From NCBI GenBank assembly GCA_020860025.1, contig JAJBVC010000029.1, forward strand, positions 1 to 23,486: a DNA stretch of 23,486 bases, in the 5' to 3' direction. This DNA is from Clostridiales bacterium. GTDB taxonomy: Bacteria; Bacillota; Clostridia; Oscillospirales; Acutalibacteraceae. Below the pieces are notes generated by a model. It saw only the letters and a program-made list of their open reading frames with translations. It ran no database searches and was not told where the DNA came from. This document shows, one piece after another, positions 13,540 to 21,353 of this stretch (the stretch's first letter is position 1; each line of letters opens with the position of its first letter). Made by a program: the position numbers and the translations under genes.

Positions 13540-14076
13540 ATGCACGAGGATGTTGAAAGAGTTTTGGTTACCGAGCGGGAGCTTAAAGAAATTGCACAAA
13601 AGCTCGGCGAACGGATTACAAAAGATTACGAGGGCAAAAAGCTTCTCATTGTCGGCGTGCTTAAAGGCTCTATTTATTTTTTAACAGACCTTTCAAGGTA
13701 CATAGATTTACCCTGTAATATTGATTTTATTCAGGCTTCAAGCTATGGCAACAGTGCTGTCTCAAGCGGTGAAATCAGTATTATTAAGGACATTTCGCAG
13801 GATTTGAGCGGTTTTGACGTTCTTCTTGTTGAGGATATTCTTGATACCGGCAGAACTCTCAAGTATATTTGCGATATGCTCGCAAAAAGAAATCCGGAAT
13901 CAATTTCAATCGTTACACTTCTTGATAAGCCTGCAAGGCGGGCTGTCGATATTCACGCTGATTATGTAGGCGTTGACGTGCCCGACGAATTTGTTGTGGG
14001 CTACGGTCTTGATTATAACCAGTCTTACCGTAATCTGCCGTATATCGGCGTGCTTAAAAGAAGCATTTATGAATAA
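13540..14076 (+). CDS. hpt: Hypoxanthine (guanine) phosphoribosyltransferase
   Basis: Salvages hypoxanthine and guanine with PRPP to give IMP and GMP in the cytosol. At 178 residues it has typical bacterial length. LKGS at 41-44 is the pyrophosphate-binding loop, and VEDILDTGRTL (Glu98, Asp99, Asp102, Thr103, Gly104) is the PRPP-binding signature with the catalytic acidic pair. VTLLDKPARR precedes the purine-binding strand, and FVVGYGLDYNQSYRNLPYIG is the family's C-terminal signature. The start is supported by GGGGAG upstream. Its neighbours are unrelated to purine metabolism, although a shared transcript with the downstream riboswitch unit is possible. Confidence 0.95.
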   Translation: MHEDVERVLVTERELKEIAQKLGERITKDYEGKKLLIVGVLKGSIYFLTDLSRYIDLPCNIDFIQASSYGNSAVSSGEISIIKDISQDLSGFDVLLVEDILDTGRTLKYICDMLAKRNPESISIVTLLDKPARRAVDIHADYVGVDVPDEFVVGYGLDYNQSYRNLPYIGVLKRSIYE

Positions 14077-14125
14077 TTGAAATTAAAAATAAATATTTAT
14101 CGTGGTTTTGAGCAGTTCGTTAAAG

Positions 14126-14352
14126 AGTTGTGAGAATTAAAAGGGAATCAGGTGCAAGTCCTGAGCAACCGCCATTACCGTATTTGATGAAGGGGCAACA
14201 GTGCCATTGGGAGACTGAGAAGGCGTTGCCGCAAGCTTAGCTATATCATAAGTCGGGAGACCTGCCACAAATATAATTCAGCTTTTGGGCAAGCGGAAAA
14301 GCGTAGGATTAAATACCTGCTATACCTCTGCCCATTTGTGACAGAGGTTTTT
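14126..14352 (+). promoter_or_regulatory. Cobalamin riboswitch with expression platform
   Basis: The aptamer core reads AGGGAATCAGGTGCAAGTCC, then GAGCAACCGCC, then CCATTGGGAGACTGAGAAGG, and closes with the B12 box AGTCGGGAGACCTGCC at 14251-14266. An outer helix can form between TTGTG (14128-14132) and CACAA (14266-14270). These are the hallmark segments of the cobalamin family. The platform ends in a terminator-type hairpin (14324-14348) whose 3' arm includes the ribosome site of the next gene. TGGGCA (14286-14291) can pair with TGCCCA (14329-14334), overlapping the 5' arm, as an alternative fold. By family precedent, cobalamin should switch the downstream genes off. Confidence 0.93.
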
Positions 14353-14353
14353 A
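14324..14353 (+). terminator. Riboswitch-controlled terminator that also covers the ribosome site
   Basis: ACCTCTG (14324-14330) pairs with CAGAGGT (14342-14348), followed by TTTTATTTT. AGAGG within the 3' arm (14343-14347) is the only ribosome site for the TTG start at 14356. The same hairpin could therefore stop transcription and block translation. Confidence 0.75.
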
Positions 14354-14355
14354 TT

Positions 14356-15141
14356 TTGAAAAAAACAGGAATCTTTTTTCTTTGCATTATAATATGTATT
14401 TCTCTTTTCGGTTGCAGTCAAAGCAGTGATGTTGACTCAAACAGCCAGACGAGCGTAACGACCGCCGACGTATCGTCGGAAACTTCAGCCGCCGAAACAA
14501 GCAATTCAAAAAGCACACAGACCGAAACAAGTACATCCGACTCGGCAAAGAGTACGCTAACGACTTCCGAAAAAGAGACGTCAACATCTTCATCACAAAC
14601 TAAAAGCGCAACAACCTCAAAAAAAGCTGCCGCAACTACAAAAAAATCGGCAACAACTTCCGCCAAAGAAACGACAACGGCGAAAAAAACCACATCAAAA
14701 AATACGACAACCAAAAAGTCAACAACAAAAAAGTCTACAACTAAAAAGACAACAACTGCCACAGCCACTGAGATAAGCTGTACCGTTACAATAGAATGTA
14801 CGTCGATACTTGACAATATGGACGATTTAAAAGCCGGTCACGAGGCATACGTGCCGTCTGACGGCATAATATTAAACAGCACAAGCGTAACCGTAAGCAG
14901 CGGTTCAACAGTCTATGACGCTTTAACACTTGCCTGTTCAAAGGGCGGTGTAACCGTAAGCTCAAAAAGCAGTGCCTACGGAAAATATATAGTAGGTTTT
15001 AACAATATTGACGAAAAGGACTGCGGTTCTCAAAGCGGATGGACTTACACAGTCAACGGAAAATATCCGTCAAAAAGCTGTGACAAATATACTCTTTCAA
15101 ACGGAGATAAAGTGGTATTTATATACACTTGCTCATATTAA
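14356..15141 (+). CDS. Cobalamin-riboswitch-controlled lipoprotein with a DUF4430/transcobalamin-like beta domain
   Basis: The start is taken as TTG at 14356 (261 residues), 8 bases after AGAGG; the upstream GTG at 14338 lies inside the terminator hairpin. Residues 1-20 form a lipoprotein signal with lipobox LFGC and lipidated Cys20. Residues 21 to about 138 are almost only Ser, Thr, Lys, Ala and Glu, including the tandem TTKKS-type repeats, and look like an extended wall-spanning stalk. Residues about 139-261 form a DUF4430 domain, with VTVSSGSTVYDALTLAC, SGWTYTVNGKYPS and YTLSNGDKVVFIYT. In animal intrinsic factor and transcobalamin this fold is the C-terminal beta domain that helps hold cobalamin. 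Placed directly behind a cobalamin riboswitch, it is a candidate surface B12-binding protein. Binding is inferred. Confidence 0.85.
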   Translation: MKKTGIFFLCIIICISLFGCSQSSDVDSNSQTSVTTADVSSETSAAETSNSKSTQTETSTSDSAKSTLTTSEKETSTSSSQTKSATTSKKAAATTKKSATTSAKETTTAKKTTSKNTTTKKSTTKKSTTKKTTTATATEISCTVTIECTSILDNMDDLKAGHEAYVPSDGIILNSTSVTVSSGSTVYDALTLACSKGGVTVSSKSSAYGKYIVGFNNIDEKDCGSQSGWTYTVNGKYPSKSCDKYTLSNGDKVVFIYTCSY

Positions 15142-15165
15142 AATTTCATATTGGAGGTAAAAAAT

Positions 15166-17022
15166 ATGAAAAAAGTAATTTCAATAATCATTTCCGTCTG
15201 CGTGCTGATTTCATCGGTATGCGTAGGCTTTTCAGCCATGGCGGACACGGGAGTTAACGTGTATTTTTCGCTTTACGATGCGGGATACACTATGGAGCCG
15301 ACTTCAATTAACGTAACGGCTGATTTGTCAGACGAATACGAAAGCGTTACAGGCTATAATGATTCCCAAACCGAGCCGACAATTCTTGACGCAATTATAG
15401 CCGCTCACATTTCACTATACGGTGAAAGCTTTACGTTTAACTGTTCAAGCGGATGGATAAGCTACGCTTTCGGTCAGTCGGCATATAATTCTACGTACCG
15501 TCAAAACGGTGCTTCGGCTTACAGTCTTGATACAGCACTGAGCGACGGCGATTATATTGACTTTGCATTTTATCAGGACACAAGCGCTTACAGCGACGCA
15601 TATGCCTGTTTTGATATAAGAACGGCTGATATTGAGGTTGGAGAGAGTATTACTCTTACAGCTACTGCTGAGGGTTATAACGAAAGTTATGAGGTAGTTG
15701 ATTTCTCTCTTTATAATATGCCTGTAACAGTTAACGGCGAAAGCGTCGGAACGCTCGATTCAAACGGTCAAATAACTTTATCGTTTGATGAGACGGGAAC
15801 TTATAAAATTACGACTGCCACATCGCTTAATTCAACTCCTGTTATGGCGCCGTTTTGTACAATTACCGTAACAGAAAAAGCGACAACCACAACCACCACA
15901 ACAACGACAACGACCGCCGGTTCGTCAACAAAAACGTCAGCAAATACCGATATACCGGCGTCTGAAGATATTTACACCGTAATAGTCGGTGCGGCAAATT
16001 ATCTTGCCGATAATACAGACAGCTTTACTGTTGAAAACGCTATTGACTATTTAACGCTTATAAATTCGGGAATAGATACGAGCGAAACCGATGATGCATT
16101 TATTCAAAGCGTTCTTGACAATTTAAAGGCAAATGACGGCAAGCTTGTTGTTGACGGCGCTGAAAATATAGGCGTTTACGGCGCAGTTATTCAAATTTTA
16201 TATACGCTCGGCTACGATGCAACTGACTTTGAGGGATATGATATTGTAGAAGCGTTTACTTCAATGGACGTTACAGTACCTGCCGAAAATCCGTATTATT
16301 ACCGTGTCGCTATAGAGGCAACGATGTATATTGACAATGATAATTTTGCTAAATCACTTTGTGATACATTTATCAGCAATTATTACACAATGGGCAGCGG
16401 TATGTATTATTATGGCTATTCCTGCGATAATACGGCGATGTTTATTACAGCTCTTGCTTATTATTATGACGATTACCAAGAGGTTGTTGACGACGCTCTT
16501 GCATTGCTTGAAACCTATAAGGTAGACGGCGGTTACTGCTATAATCCGACATACGGCACCGAGCCTAACTGTGATTCAACCGCTATGGCACTTATGGCAT
16601 ATTCGGCAGTATGGGATTTGGAAAAGGCGACTGTAGCATATAATGACCTTATGACGTTTGAAAGCGATGAAACAGGCGTGTTTACATATGGCGGTGAAAA
16701 AAATCTTTATGCAACAAAGGATGCGCTCCTTGCACTCGAATATTATTACGCTGTTGTTTTGATTGAAGAAGTTTTCGGTGATTTTGAATCTTATCTTACG
16801 GATGATGAAACAACCGAAAGTACGACCGCATCCGAAGAAAGCACAACGGCAAGCAGCGATACAACTACTACCGCAACCGCAGCCGACTCGTCATCTTCTG
16901 TCAAGACGAATACAAGCAAAACGTCACCGTCAACAGGAAACGACGCAGTTCTTGCTACAGCATTTTCCGCACTTACAATTGCATTTGCCTGCGTTTTGAT
17001 GATTAAAAAATCAGGAAGATAA
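15166..17022 (+). CDS. Surface protein with DUF4430-like and alpha/alpha-toroid domains (intrinsic-factor-like)
   Basis: The ATG at 15166 follows GGAGG by 8 bases (618 residues). A signal peptide ends near 26 (SAMA). Residues about 28-145 resemble a DUF4430 domain (TILDAIIAAH... SLDTALSDGDYIDFAFY). A second small beta domain spans about 155-235. A run of eleven Thr starts near 241. Residues about 265-535 are helical with prenyltransferase/terpenoid-toroid-like repeats (GGYCYNPTYGTEPNCDSTAMALMAYSA and the earlier YYGYSCDNTAMFITALAYY), the fold of the N-terminal cobalamin-binding domain of intrinsic factor. A Thr/Ser linker leads to SPSTG (587-591), a hydrophobic helix and KKSGR, a sortase-type signal with a non-standard motif. 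It lies 24 bases after the lipoprotein gene under the same riboswitch. Cobalamin binding is inferred; polysaccharide or protein binding is an alternative. Confidence 0.82.
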   Translation: MKKVISIIISVCVLISSVCVGFSAMADTGVNVYFSLYDAGYTMEPTSINVTADLSDEYESVTGYNDSQTEPTILDAIIAAHISLYGESFTFNCSSGWISYAFGQSAYNSTYRQNGASAYSLDTALSDGDYIDFAFYQDTSAYSDAYACFDIRTADIEVGESITLTATAEGYNESYEVVDFSLYNMPVTVNGESVGTLDSNGQITLSFDETGTYKITTATSLNSTPVMAPFCTITVTEKATTTTTTTTTTTAGSSTKTSANTDIPASEDIYTVIVGAANYLADNTDSFTVENAIDYLTLINSGIDTSETDDAFIQSVLDNLKANDGKLVVDGAENIGVYGAVIQILYTLGYDATDFEGYDIVEAFTSMDVTVPAENPYYYRVAIEATMYIDNDNFAKSLCDTFISNYYTMGSGMYYYGYSCDNTAMFITALAYYYDDYQEVVDDALALLETYKVDGGYCYNPTYGTEPNCDSTAMALMAYSAVWDLEKATVAYNDLMTFESDETGVFTYGGEKNLYATKDALLALEYYYAVVLIEEVFGDFESYLTDDETTESTTASEESTTASSDTTTTATAADSSSSVKTNTSKTSPSTGNDAVLATAFSALTIAFACVLMIKKSGR

Positions 17023-17032
17023 CGTAACTTAA

Positions 17033-17524
17033 ATGTCTTATTTCAAATACGCTTCGCCAATCGGCGAAATGCTTATTGCAATTGATGAAAATGACGTTAC
17101 GGGTTTATGGTTTGAAGGGCAAAAATATTTTCCGGATATTGATATTTCAAAAGTTATAAATGCACCTTCGCCCTGTTTTCAAAAAGTAAAATTGTGGCTT
17201 GACGCTTATTTTAAAGGTGAAAATCCTGATGTCAACTTTCAGCTTTCACCAAATGGCAGCGATTTTTCTCATCTTGTTTGGAAAGAGATTTTTGCAATAC
17301 CATACGGCAAAACGGCTTCTTACGGTGAAATAGCGAAAATTATCGAGAAAAAATGCGGCAAACGTGTGTCGGCTCAGGCTGTAGGCGGTGCAGTCGGCCG
17401 TAATCCGATATCTGTAATAATTCCGTGCCATCGTGTTTTGGGCGCAGACGGTTCGCTGACAGGATATGCCGGCGGAGTTGAAAGAAAAAAGTTTCTGCTC
17501 AATATTGAAAAATCAAATATTTAA
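17033..17524 (+). CDS. ogt: Methylated-DNA--protein-cysteine S-methyltransferase
   Basis: Repairs O6-alkylguanine (and O4-alkylthymine) by irreversible transfer of the alkyl group to its own cysteine. At 163 residues it is the single-domain Ogt/MGMT type. The core FAIPYGKTASYGEIAK is followed by the helix-turn-helix region AVGGAVGRNPI and the active-site PCHRV with Cys132, then LTGYAGGVERKKFLL. All key residues are present. It starts 10 bases after the stop of the intrinsic-factor-like gene with no terminator between, so it is probably on the riboswitch transcript, although no strong ribosome site is visible. A strong terminator follows. Confidence 0.94.
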   Translation: MSYFKYASPIGEMLIAIDENDVTGLWFEGQKYFPDIDISKVINAPSPCFQKVKLWLDAYFKGENPDVNFQLSPNGSDFSHLVWKEIFAIPYGKTASYGEIAKIIEKKCGKRVSAQAVGGAVGRNPISVIIPCHRVLGADGSLTGYAGGVERKKFLLNIEKSNI

Positions 17525-17529
17525 AAGAG

Positions 17530-17565
17530 AAAGGCGGAGTGTTAAATCAGCACTCCGCCTTTTTA
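17530..17565. terminator. Bidirectional terminator between ogt and glgA
   Basis: AAAGGCGGAGTG (17530-17541) pairs perfectly over 12 bp with CACTCCGCCTTT (17551-17562), followed by TTTT on the plus strand and by TTTCTCTTTT on the minus strand. It closes both the rightward riboswitch unit and the leftward glycogen operon. Confidence 0.92.
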
Positions 17566-17591
17566 ATATGTTGTTTACTTTTGATATACTG

Positions 17592-19010
17592 TTACTTTAA
17601 TAATGAACGATACATTTTAATGTATTCGTTTGCGCTCTTGCCCCAGCTCATATCGCAGTCAAGCGCACGCTTAACGAGGGTATTCCAGCCGCCGCTGTGG
17701 TATGCGTCATCGGCACGGTAAATTGCGCCGAGCATATCGTACGCATCGTATGATTTAAACGTAAATCCGTTGCCCTCTCCGTCGCCGCAGTCGGTAATTG
17801 AGTCTTTAAGTCCGCCCGTTTCTCTGACAATCGGAAGTGTTCCGTAGCGAAGCGCAACCATCTGCGAAAGTCCGCACGGCTCAGACTTACTCGGCATAAG
17901 AAACATATCGGCACCTGCATAAATCTTTCTTGCCAAGTCGGGAACGAAGCCTATTGTAATTCCAACCTTATCCGGATATTTATCGTGAAGATAACGGAAA
18001 AAGTTTTCATATTCCCATTCACCGCTTCCGAGAACAACGTACTGCAAATTACGCTCGCAAATACTCTTTTCAAGCACCGCTTTCATCAGGTCAACACCCT
18101 TGTGACCTACAAGTCGTGTAACTATTCCGATAAGCGGAGTATCCGCACTGACGTTAAGACCCATCATTTTCTGAAGCTCTTCTTTATTTTTTGCTTTATT
18201 GCTGAAATCATCGGAGTTATAGTTTGCCCATATATCCTTGTCTGTTTCGGGATTATAGCCGTCAACGTCAATGCCGTTAAGTATTCCGCAAAGCTTCCAG
18301 CTGCGCTGATTTAAAATCGGGTCAAGACCGTGACTGTACCACGGGTCAAGAATCTCCTTAGCATATGTAGGAGATACAGTTGTTACTTTATTAGCACATT
18401 CAATTCCGGCTTTCATAAAGTTTACAAGACCGTCATACAGAATCAAATTGCTGTGTTCGGGAGCAATACCAAGCACGTCGTTAAGAAGCTCGTCGCCGTA
18501 TTTGCCCTGATACTGAATGTTATGGATAGTGAAAACTGTTTTAATATTTTCAAAACCCATTTTGTTTGCATAATAACAACTGTAATACAGCGGAGTCAGT
18601 GCGCTTTGCCAGTCGTTACAGTGAATAATATCGGGCTTCCAGTCAATAGCCGGAATAATTTCAAGCACCGCTCTTGCAAAAAATGCAAATCGTTCCGCAT
18701 CGTCATAGTGACCGTAAATGCCGTCACGCTTGAAATAATACTGATTATCAAGAAAATAATAGATAACGCCATTTGATTTTGCCTCGAATATACCGCAGTA
18801 TTGACGGCGCCATGATACAGGAACGGAAATAGACGTTATAAACTTCATCTTGTCTTTATATTCCTGCTTTATACTGTCGTAAAGAGGCATAACCACACGG
18901 CAGCCGATAAGCCTTTTACGAAGTGCAACGGGAAGCGAGCCGGCAACGTCGCCGAGTCCGCCTGATGCCATAAACGGCAGAGCCTCAGAGGCTACATACA
19001 ATACTTTCAT
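17592..19010 (-). CDS. glgA: Glycogen synthase (ADP-glucose, GT5)
   Basis: Extends alpha-1,4-glucan chains using ADP-glucose in the cytosol. At 472 residues it has normal GlgA length. The N-terminal nucleotide-sugar loop reads ASGGLGDVAG (15-24), so position 15, Lys in the E. coli-type KTGGL motif, is Ala here. The C-terminal half has MPSKSEPCGLSQMVALRYGTLPIVRETGGLKD, carrying the conserved Glu and the GGL loop. AAAGGTGG lies just upstream of the ATG. It is the last gene of the glgBCDA operon, 12 bases after glgD. The synthase assignment is firm despite the Lys change, which may be a lineage variant. Confidence 0.95.
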   Translation of the reverse strand: MKVLYVASEALPFMASGGLGDVAGSLPVALRKRLIGCRVVMPLYDSIKQEYKDKMKFITSISVPVSWRRQYCGIFEAKSNGVIYYFLDNQYYFKRDGIYGHYDDAERFAFFARAVLEIIPAIDWKPDIIHCNDWQSALTPLYYSCYYANKMGFENIKTVFTIHNIQYQGKYGDELLNDVLGIAPEHSNLILYDGLVNFMKAGIECANKVTTVSPTYAKEILDPWYSHGLDPILNQRSWKLCGILNGIDVDGYNPETDKDIWANYNSDDFSNKAKNKEELQKMMGLNVSADTPLIGIVTRLVGHKGVDLMKAVLEKSICERNLQYVVLGSGEWEYENFFRYLHDKYPDKVGITIGFVPDLARKIYAGADMFLMPSKSEPCGLSQMVALRYGTLPIVRETGGLKDSITDCGDGEGNGFTFKSYDAYDMLGAIYRADDAYHSGGWNTLVKRALDCDMSWGKSANEYIKMYRSLLK

Positions 19011-19022
19011 TTTTTACCACCT

Positions 19023-20141
19023 TTATATTCTTGCATTTTTCGTCAGGCAAATCGGGAATGTATCTGCACCCGAAAGCTCAACCGAATCCTTTATGCTTAC
19101 ATTTTTGTCTGCAATAATACAGCTGATTTTTGAATTGTCGCCTACAACAGTGTCCTGCATAAGAATTGAATTTTTAACAACAGTGCCCTTGCCGATTTTT
19201 ACGCCCTTAAATATTATGCAATTCTCTACGGTGCCGTTAATTATACAGCCGTCTGCCACAAGAGAATTTTTAAGCGATGAGTCGGGGCCGTAAATTGTCG
19301 GCATATCGTCACGCTCTTTTGTCGATATAGGAGAGCTGAAAAGCTTCGTTCTGTTTTCTTTTTCAAGCAGTGACATTGAAATGTCATAGTAGCTCTGAAC
19401 CGAATCAACCGTTCCCACAAAGCTGTCTGTAGCGTCAAATGCGTTGATTTTCAGCTTGTCAACATTAGCCATAAGAATATTTCGCTGATACGATATTTCA
19501 TTTTTTGAGTGAGCGGTGGTAATGAGCGATTCAAGCAGATATTTTTTCATAATAGTGATGTTGCAGGAATGAAAAACATCCTCATCGGTCTGCTTGTCAA
19601 GGCTCATTTCGGTAATTCTGCCGTTTTCGTCAACCTTGTCAAAGCATAAAACAGAGCCTATATTTTTTGGCATTTTACTGCGAACGCCTACTATTGTAAT
19701 GTCTGCACCGCTTTCTTCGTGCGCTTTCAAAAGCTTATCATAGTCAACAGAGAGAATATTATTGCAGTCGGACATAACAACATACGGTTGATTTGACTGC
19801 TGAAGAAAACCGAGATTTCCGTAAATAGCGTCAATACGATTCCCCCACATTGTAGCGCTGCCTACAGAATACGGAGGCAAAAGGTAAAGACCGTCTGTCT
19901 TTCTGCTCAAATCCCACGGCTTGCCTGTACCGACGTGATCCATAAGTGAACGGAAGTTTGCGTTAGTTACAACGCCGATTTTTGCAATTCCGCTTTCAAC
20001 CATATTTGAAAGAGGGAAGTCAATTAAACGAAATCTTGAGCAAAACGGCACCGAACCCATTGTTCTCATAGCTGTGAGTGAGTCAAGAGCCTCTTCATGA
20101 ATGTTTGCAAAAATAATACCTAAAACCTTTTTTTCATTCAT
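19023..20141 (-). CDS. glgD: GlgD, regulatory ADP-glucose pyrophosphorylase-like subunit
   Basis: A GlgC paralogue found in Firmicutes, forming a GlgC/GlgD complex with increased pyrophosphorylase activity. The N-terminal catalytic loop GGxGxRL is replaced by FANIHEEALDSL, while FRLIDFPLSNMVESGI and the PWDL region (GKPWDLSRKTDGLYLLPPY) are kept. The C-terminal half is a left-handed beta-helix of hexapeptide type (DSSLKNSLVADGCIINGTVENCIIFKGVKIGKG). At 372 residues it is family-typical and probably catalytically weak or inactive. Its ribosome site GGAGAGGAGG lies inside the last codons of glgC, whose stop is 3 bases away, suggesting translational coupling and balanced subunit amounts. Confidence 0.94.
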   Translation of the reverse strand: MNEKKVLGIIFANIHEEALDSLTAMRTMGSVPFCSRFRLIDFPLSNMVESGIAKIGVVTNANFRSLMDHVGTGKPWDLSRKTDGLYLLPPYSVGSATMWGNRIDAIYGNLGFLQQSNQPYVVMSDCNNILSVDYDKLLKAHEESGADITIVGVRSKMPKNIGSVLCFDKVDENGRITEMSLDKQTDEDVFHSCNITIMKKYLLESLITTAHSKNEISYQRNILMANVDKLKINAFDATDSFVGTVDSVQSYYDISMSLLEKENRTKLFSSPISTKERDDMPTIYGPDSSLKNSLVADGCIINGTVENCIIFKGVKIGKGTVVKNSILMQDTVVGDNSKISCIIADKNVSIKDSVELSGADTFPICLTKNARI

Positions 20142-20144
20142 GAT

Positions 20145-21353
20145 TTATACCTCCTCTCCTGATTTAACCATCACTCCTGGCGCAATATATTTGCCGTCTG
20201 TGATTTTTGCCGATGCACCGATTACCGGTATGCCCCATTCTTCGGGATTTTCAAGCTGTTCCGGGATTTCACCGATTTTAGCGTTTTCGCCGATAACAGC
20301 GTCTTCGGCAACGATGGAATAGTAAACCTTAGCACCTTTTTTGATTGTAGCTCCGGGCATAATTACGCTGTATTTTACGTCTGCGCCCTCTTCAATCGTT
20401 ACGTTGGAGGATATAACGCTGTAATCAACGTCACCCTCAATTTCACATCCCTCGCTGATTGAAGAATTTTCAACAACGGCATTTTTGCCGATATAATGAG
20501 GCGGCGCCATAGGATTTCTTGAATAAATTCTCCAGCTCGTATCACTCAAATCCAAATCAACATTAGGATTGATAATATCAAGATTAGCCTCCCAAAGAGA
20601 GTCGATTGTTCCTACGTCTTTCCAATATCCCTTAAACGGATAAGCGAACATTCTCTCACCGGCATCAAGCATTGTAGGAATAATGTTTTTACCGAAATCG
20701 TTGGCTGAACCTTCGGTATTTTCGTCCTGAATTAAGTATTTTTTAAGCTTATCCCAGCTGAACACATAAACGCCCATTGACGCTTTATTGCTCTTTGGCT
20801 CGGCAGGCTTTTCGGCAAATTCGTAAATTTCATCGTTATCCTTTGTCGCAAGAATACCGAAACGTGAAGCCTCCTCCCACGGAACCTCAAGAACGGCGAT
20901 TGTGCAGTCTGCGTTGTTCTTTTTGTGGAAATCAACCATTTTTGCATAATCCATTTTATAGATATGGTCGCCCGAAAGAATTACAACGTATTCGGGATCG
21001 TACTTTTCAATAAAGTTGATATTTTGATAAATTGCGTTTGCGGTACCCTTGTACCATTCTGCGCCACCGATTGCCTCGTAAGGGGAGAGAACGTGTATTC
21101 CTCCGTTTTGACGGTCAAGATCCCACGGCTGACCGTTTCCGAGATAATCATTAAGCTCCAGCGGCTGATATTGCGTCAGAACGCCGACTGTGTAAATACC
21201 GCTGTTAACGCAGTTTGACAGGGGGAAGTCAATGATTCTGTAATTACCGCCGTATGGTACGGCAGGCTTTGCAATGTTTTTTGTAAGAACGCCAAGTCGG
21301 CTGCCCTGTCCGCCGGCAAGAAGCATTGCTACAACATTACTTTTGTATGCCAT
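20145..21353 (-). CDS. glgC: Glucose-1-phosphate adenylyltransferase (ADP-glucose pyrophosphorylase)
   Basis: Makes ADP-glucose from glucose-1-phosphate and ATP, the committed step of glycogen synthesis. The 402-residue protein has the catalytic loop LAGGQGSRLGVLT (12-24), AKPAVPYGGNYRIIDFPLSNC, the metal-binding SGDHIYKMDY (Asp129), FAEKP, and a C-terminal beta-helix. The ATG at 21353 is preceded by AAGGAG. It overlaps the 3' end of glgB by 25 bases and is followed by glgD after 3 bases, so all three are tightly coupled. Confidence 0.96.
   Translation of the reverse strand: MAYKSNVVAMLLAGGQGSRLGVLTKNIAKPAVPYGGNYRIIDFPLSNCVNSGIYTVGVLTQYQPLELNDYLGNGQPWDLDRQNGGIHVLSPYEAIGGAEWYKGTANAIYQNINFIEKYDPEYVVILSGDHIYKMDYAKMVDFHKKNNADCTIAVLEVPWEEASRFGILATKDNDEIYEFAEKPAEPKSNKASMGVYVFSWDKLKKYLIQDENTEGSANDFGKNIIPTMLDAGERMFAYPFKGYWKDVGTIDSLWEANLDIINPNVDLDLSDTSWRIYSRNPMAPPHYIGKNAVVENSSISEGCEIEGDVDYSVISSNVTIEEGADVKYSVIMPGATIKKGAKVYYSIVAEDAVIGENAKIGEIPEQLENPEEWGIPVIGASAKITDGKYIAPGVMVKSGEEV

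Noticed and set aside
14418..14816. 132-residue minus-strand open frame, very rich in Val, Asp and Phe
   Set aside because: It is the antisense of the Ser/Thr/Lys stalk repeats of the lipoprotein, a low-complexity shadow without a ribosome site.
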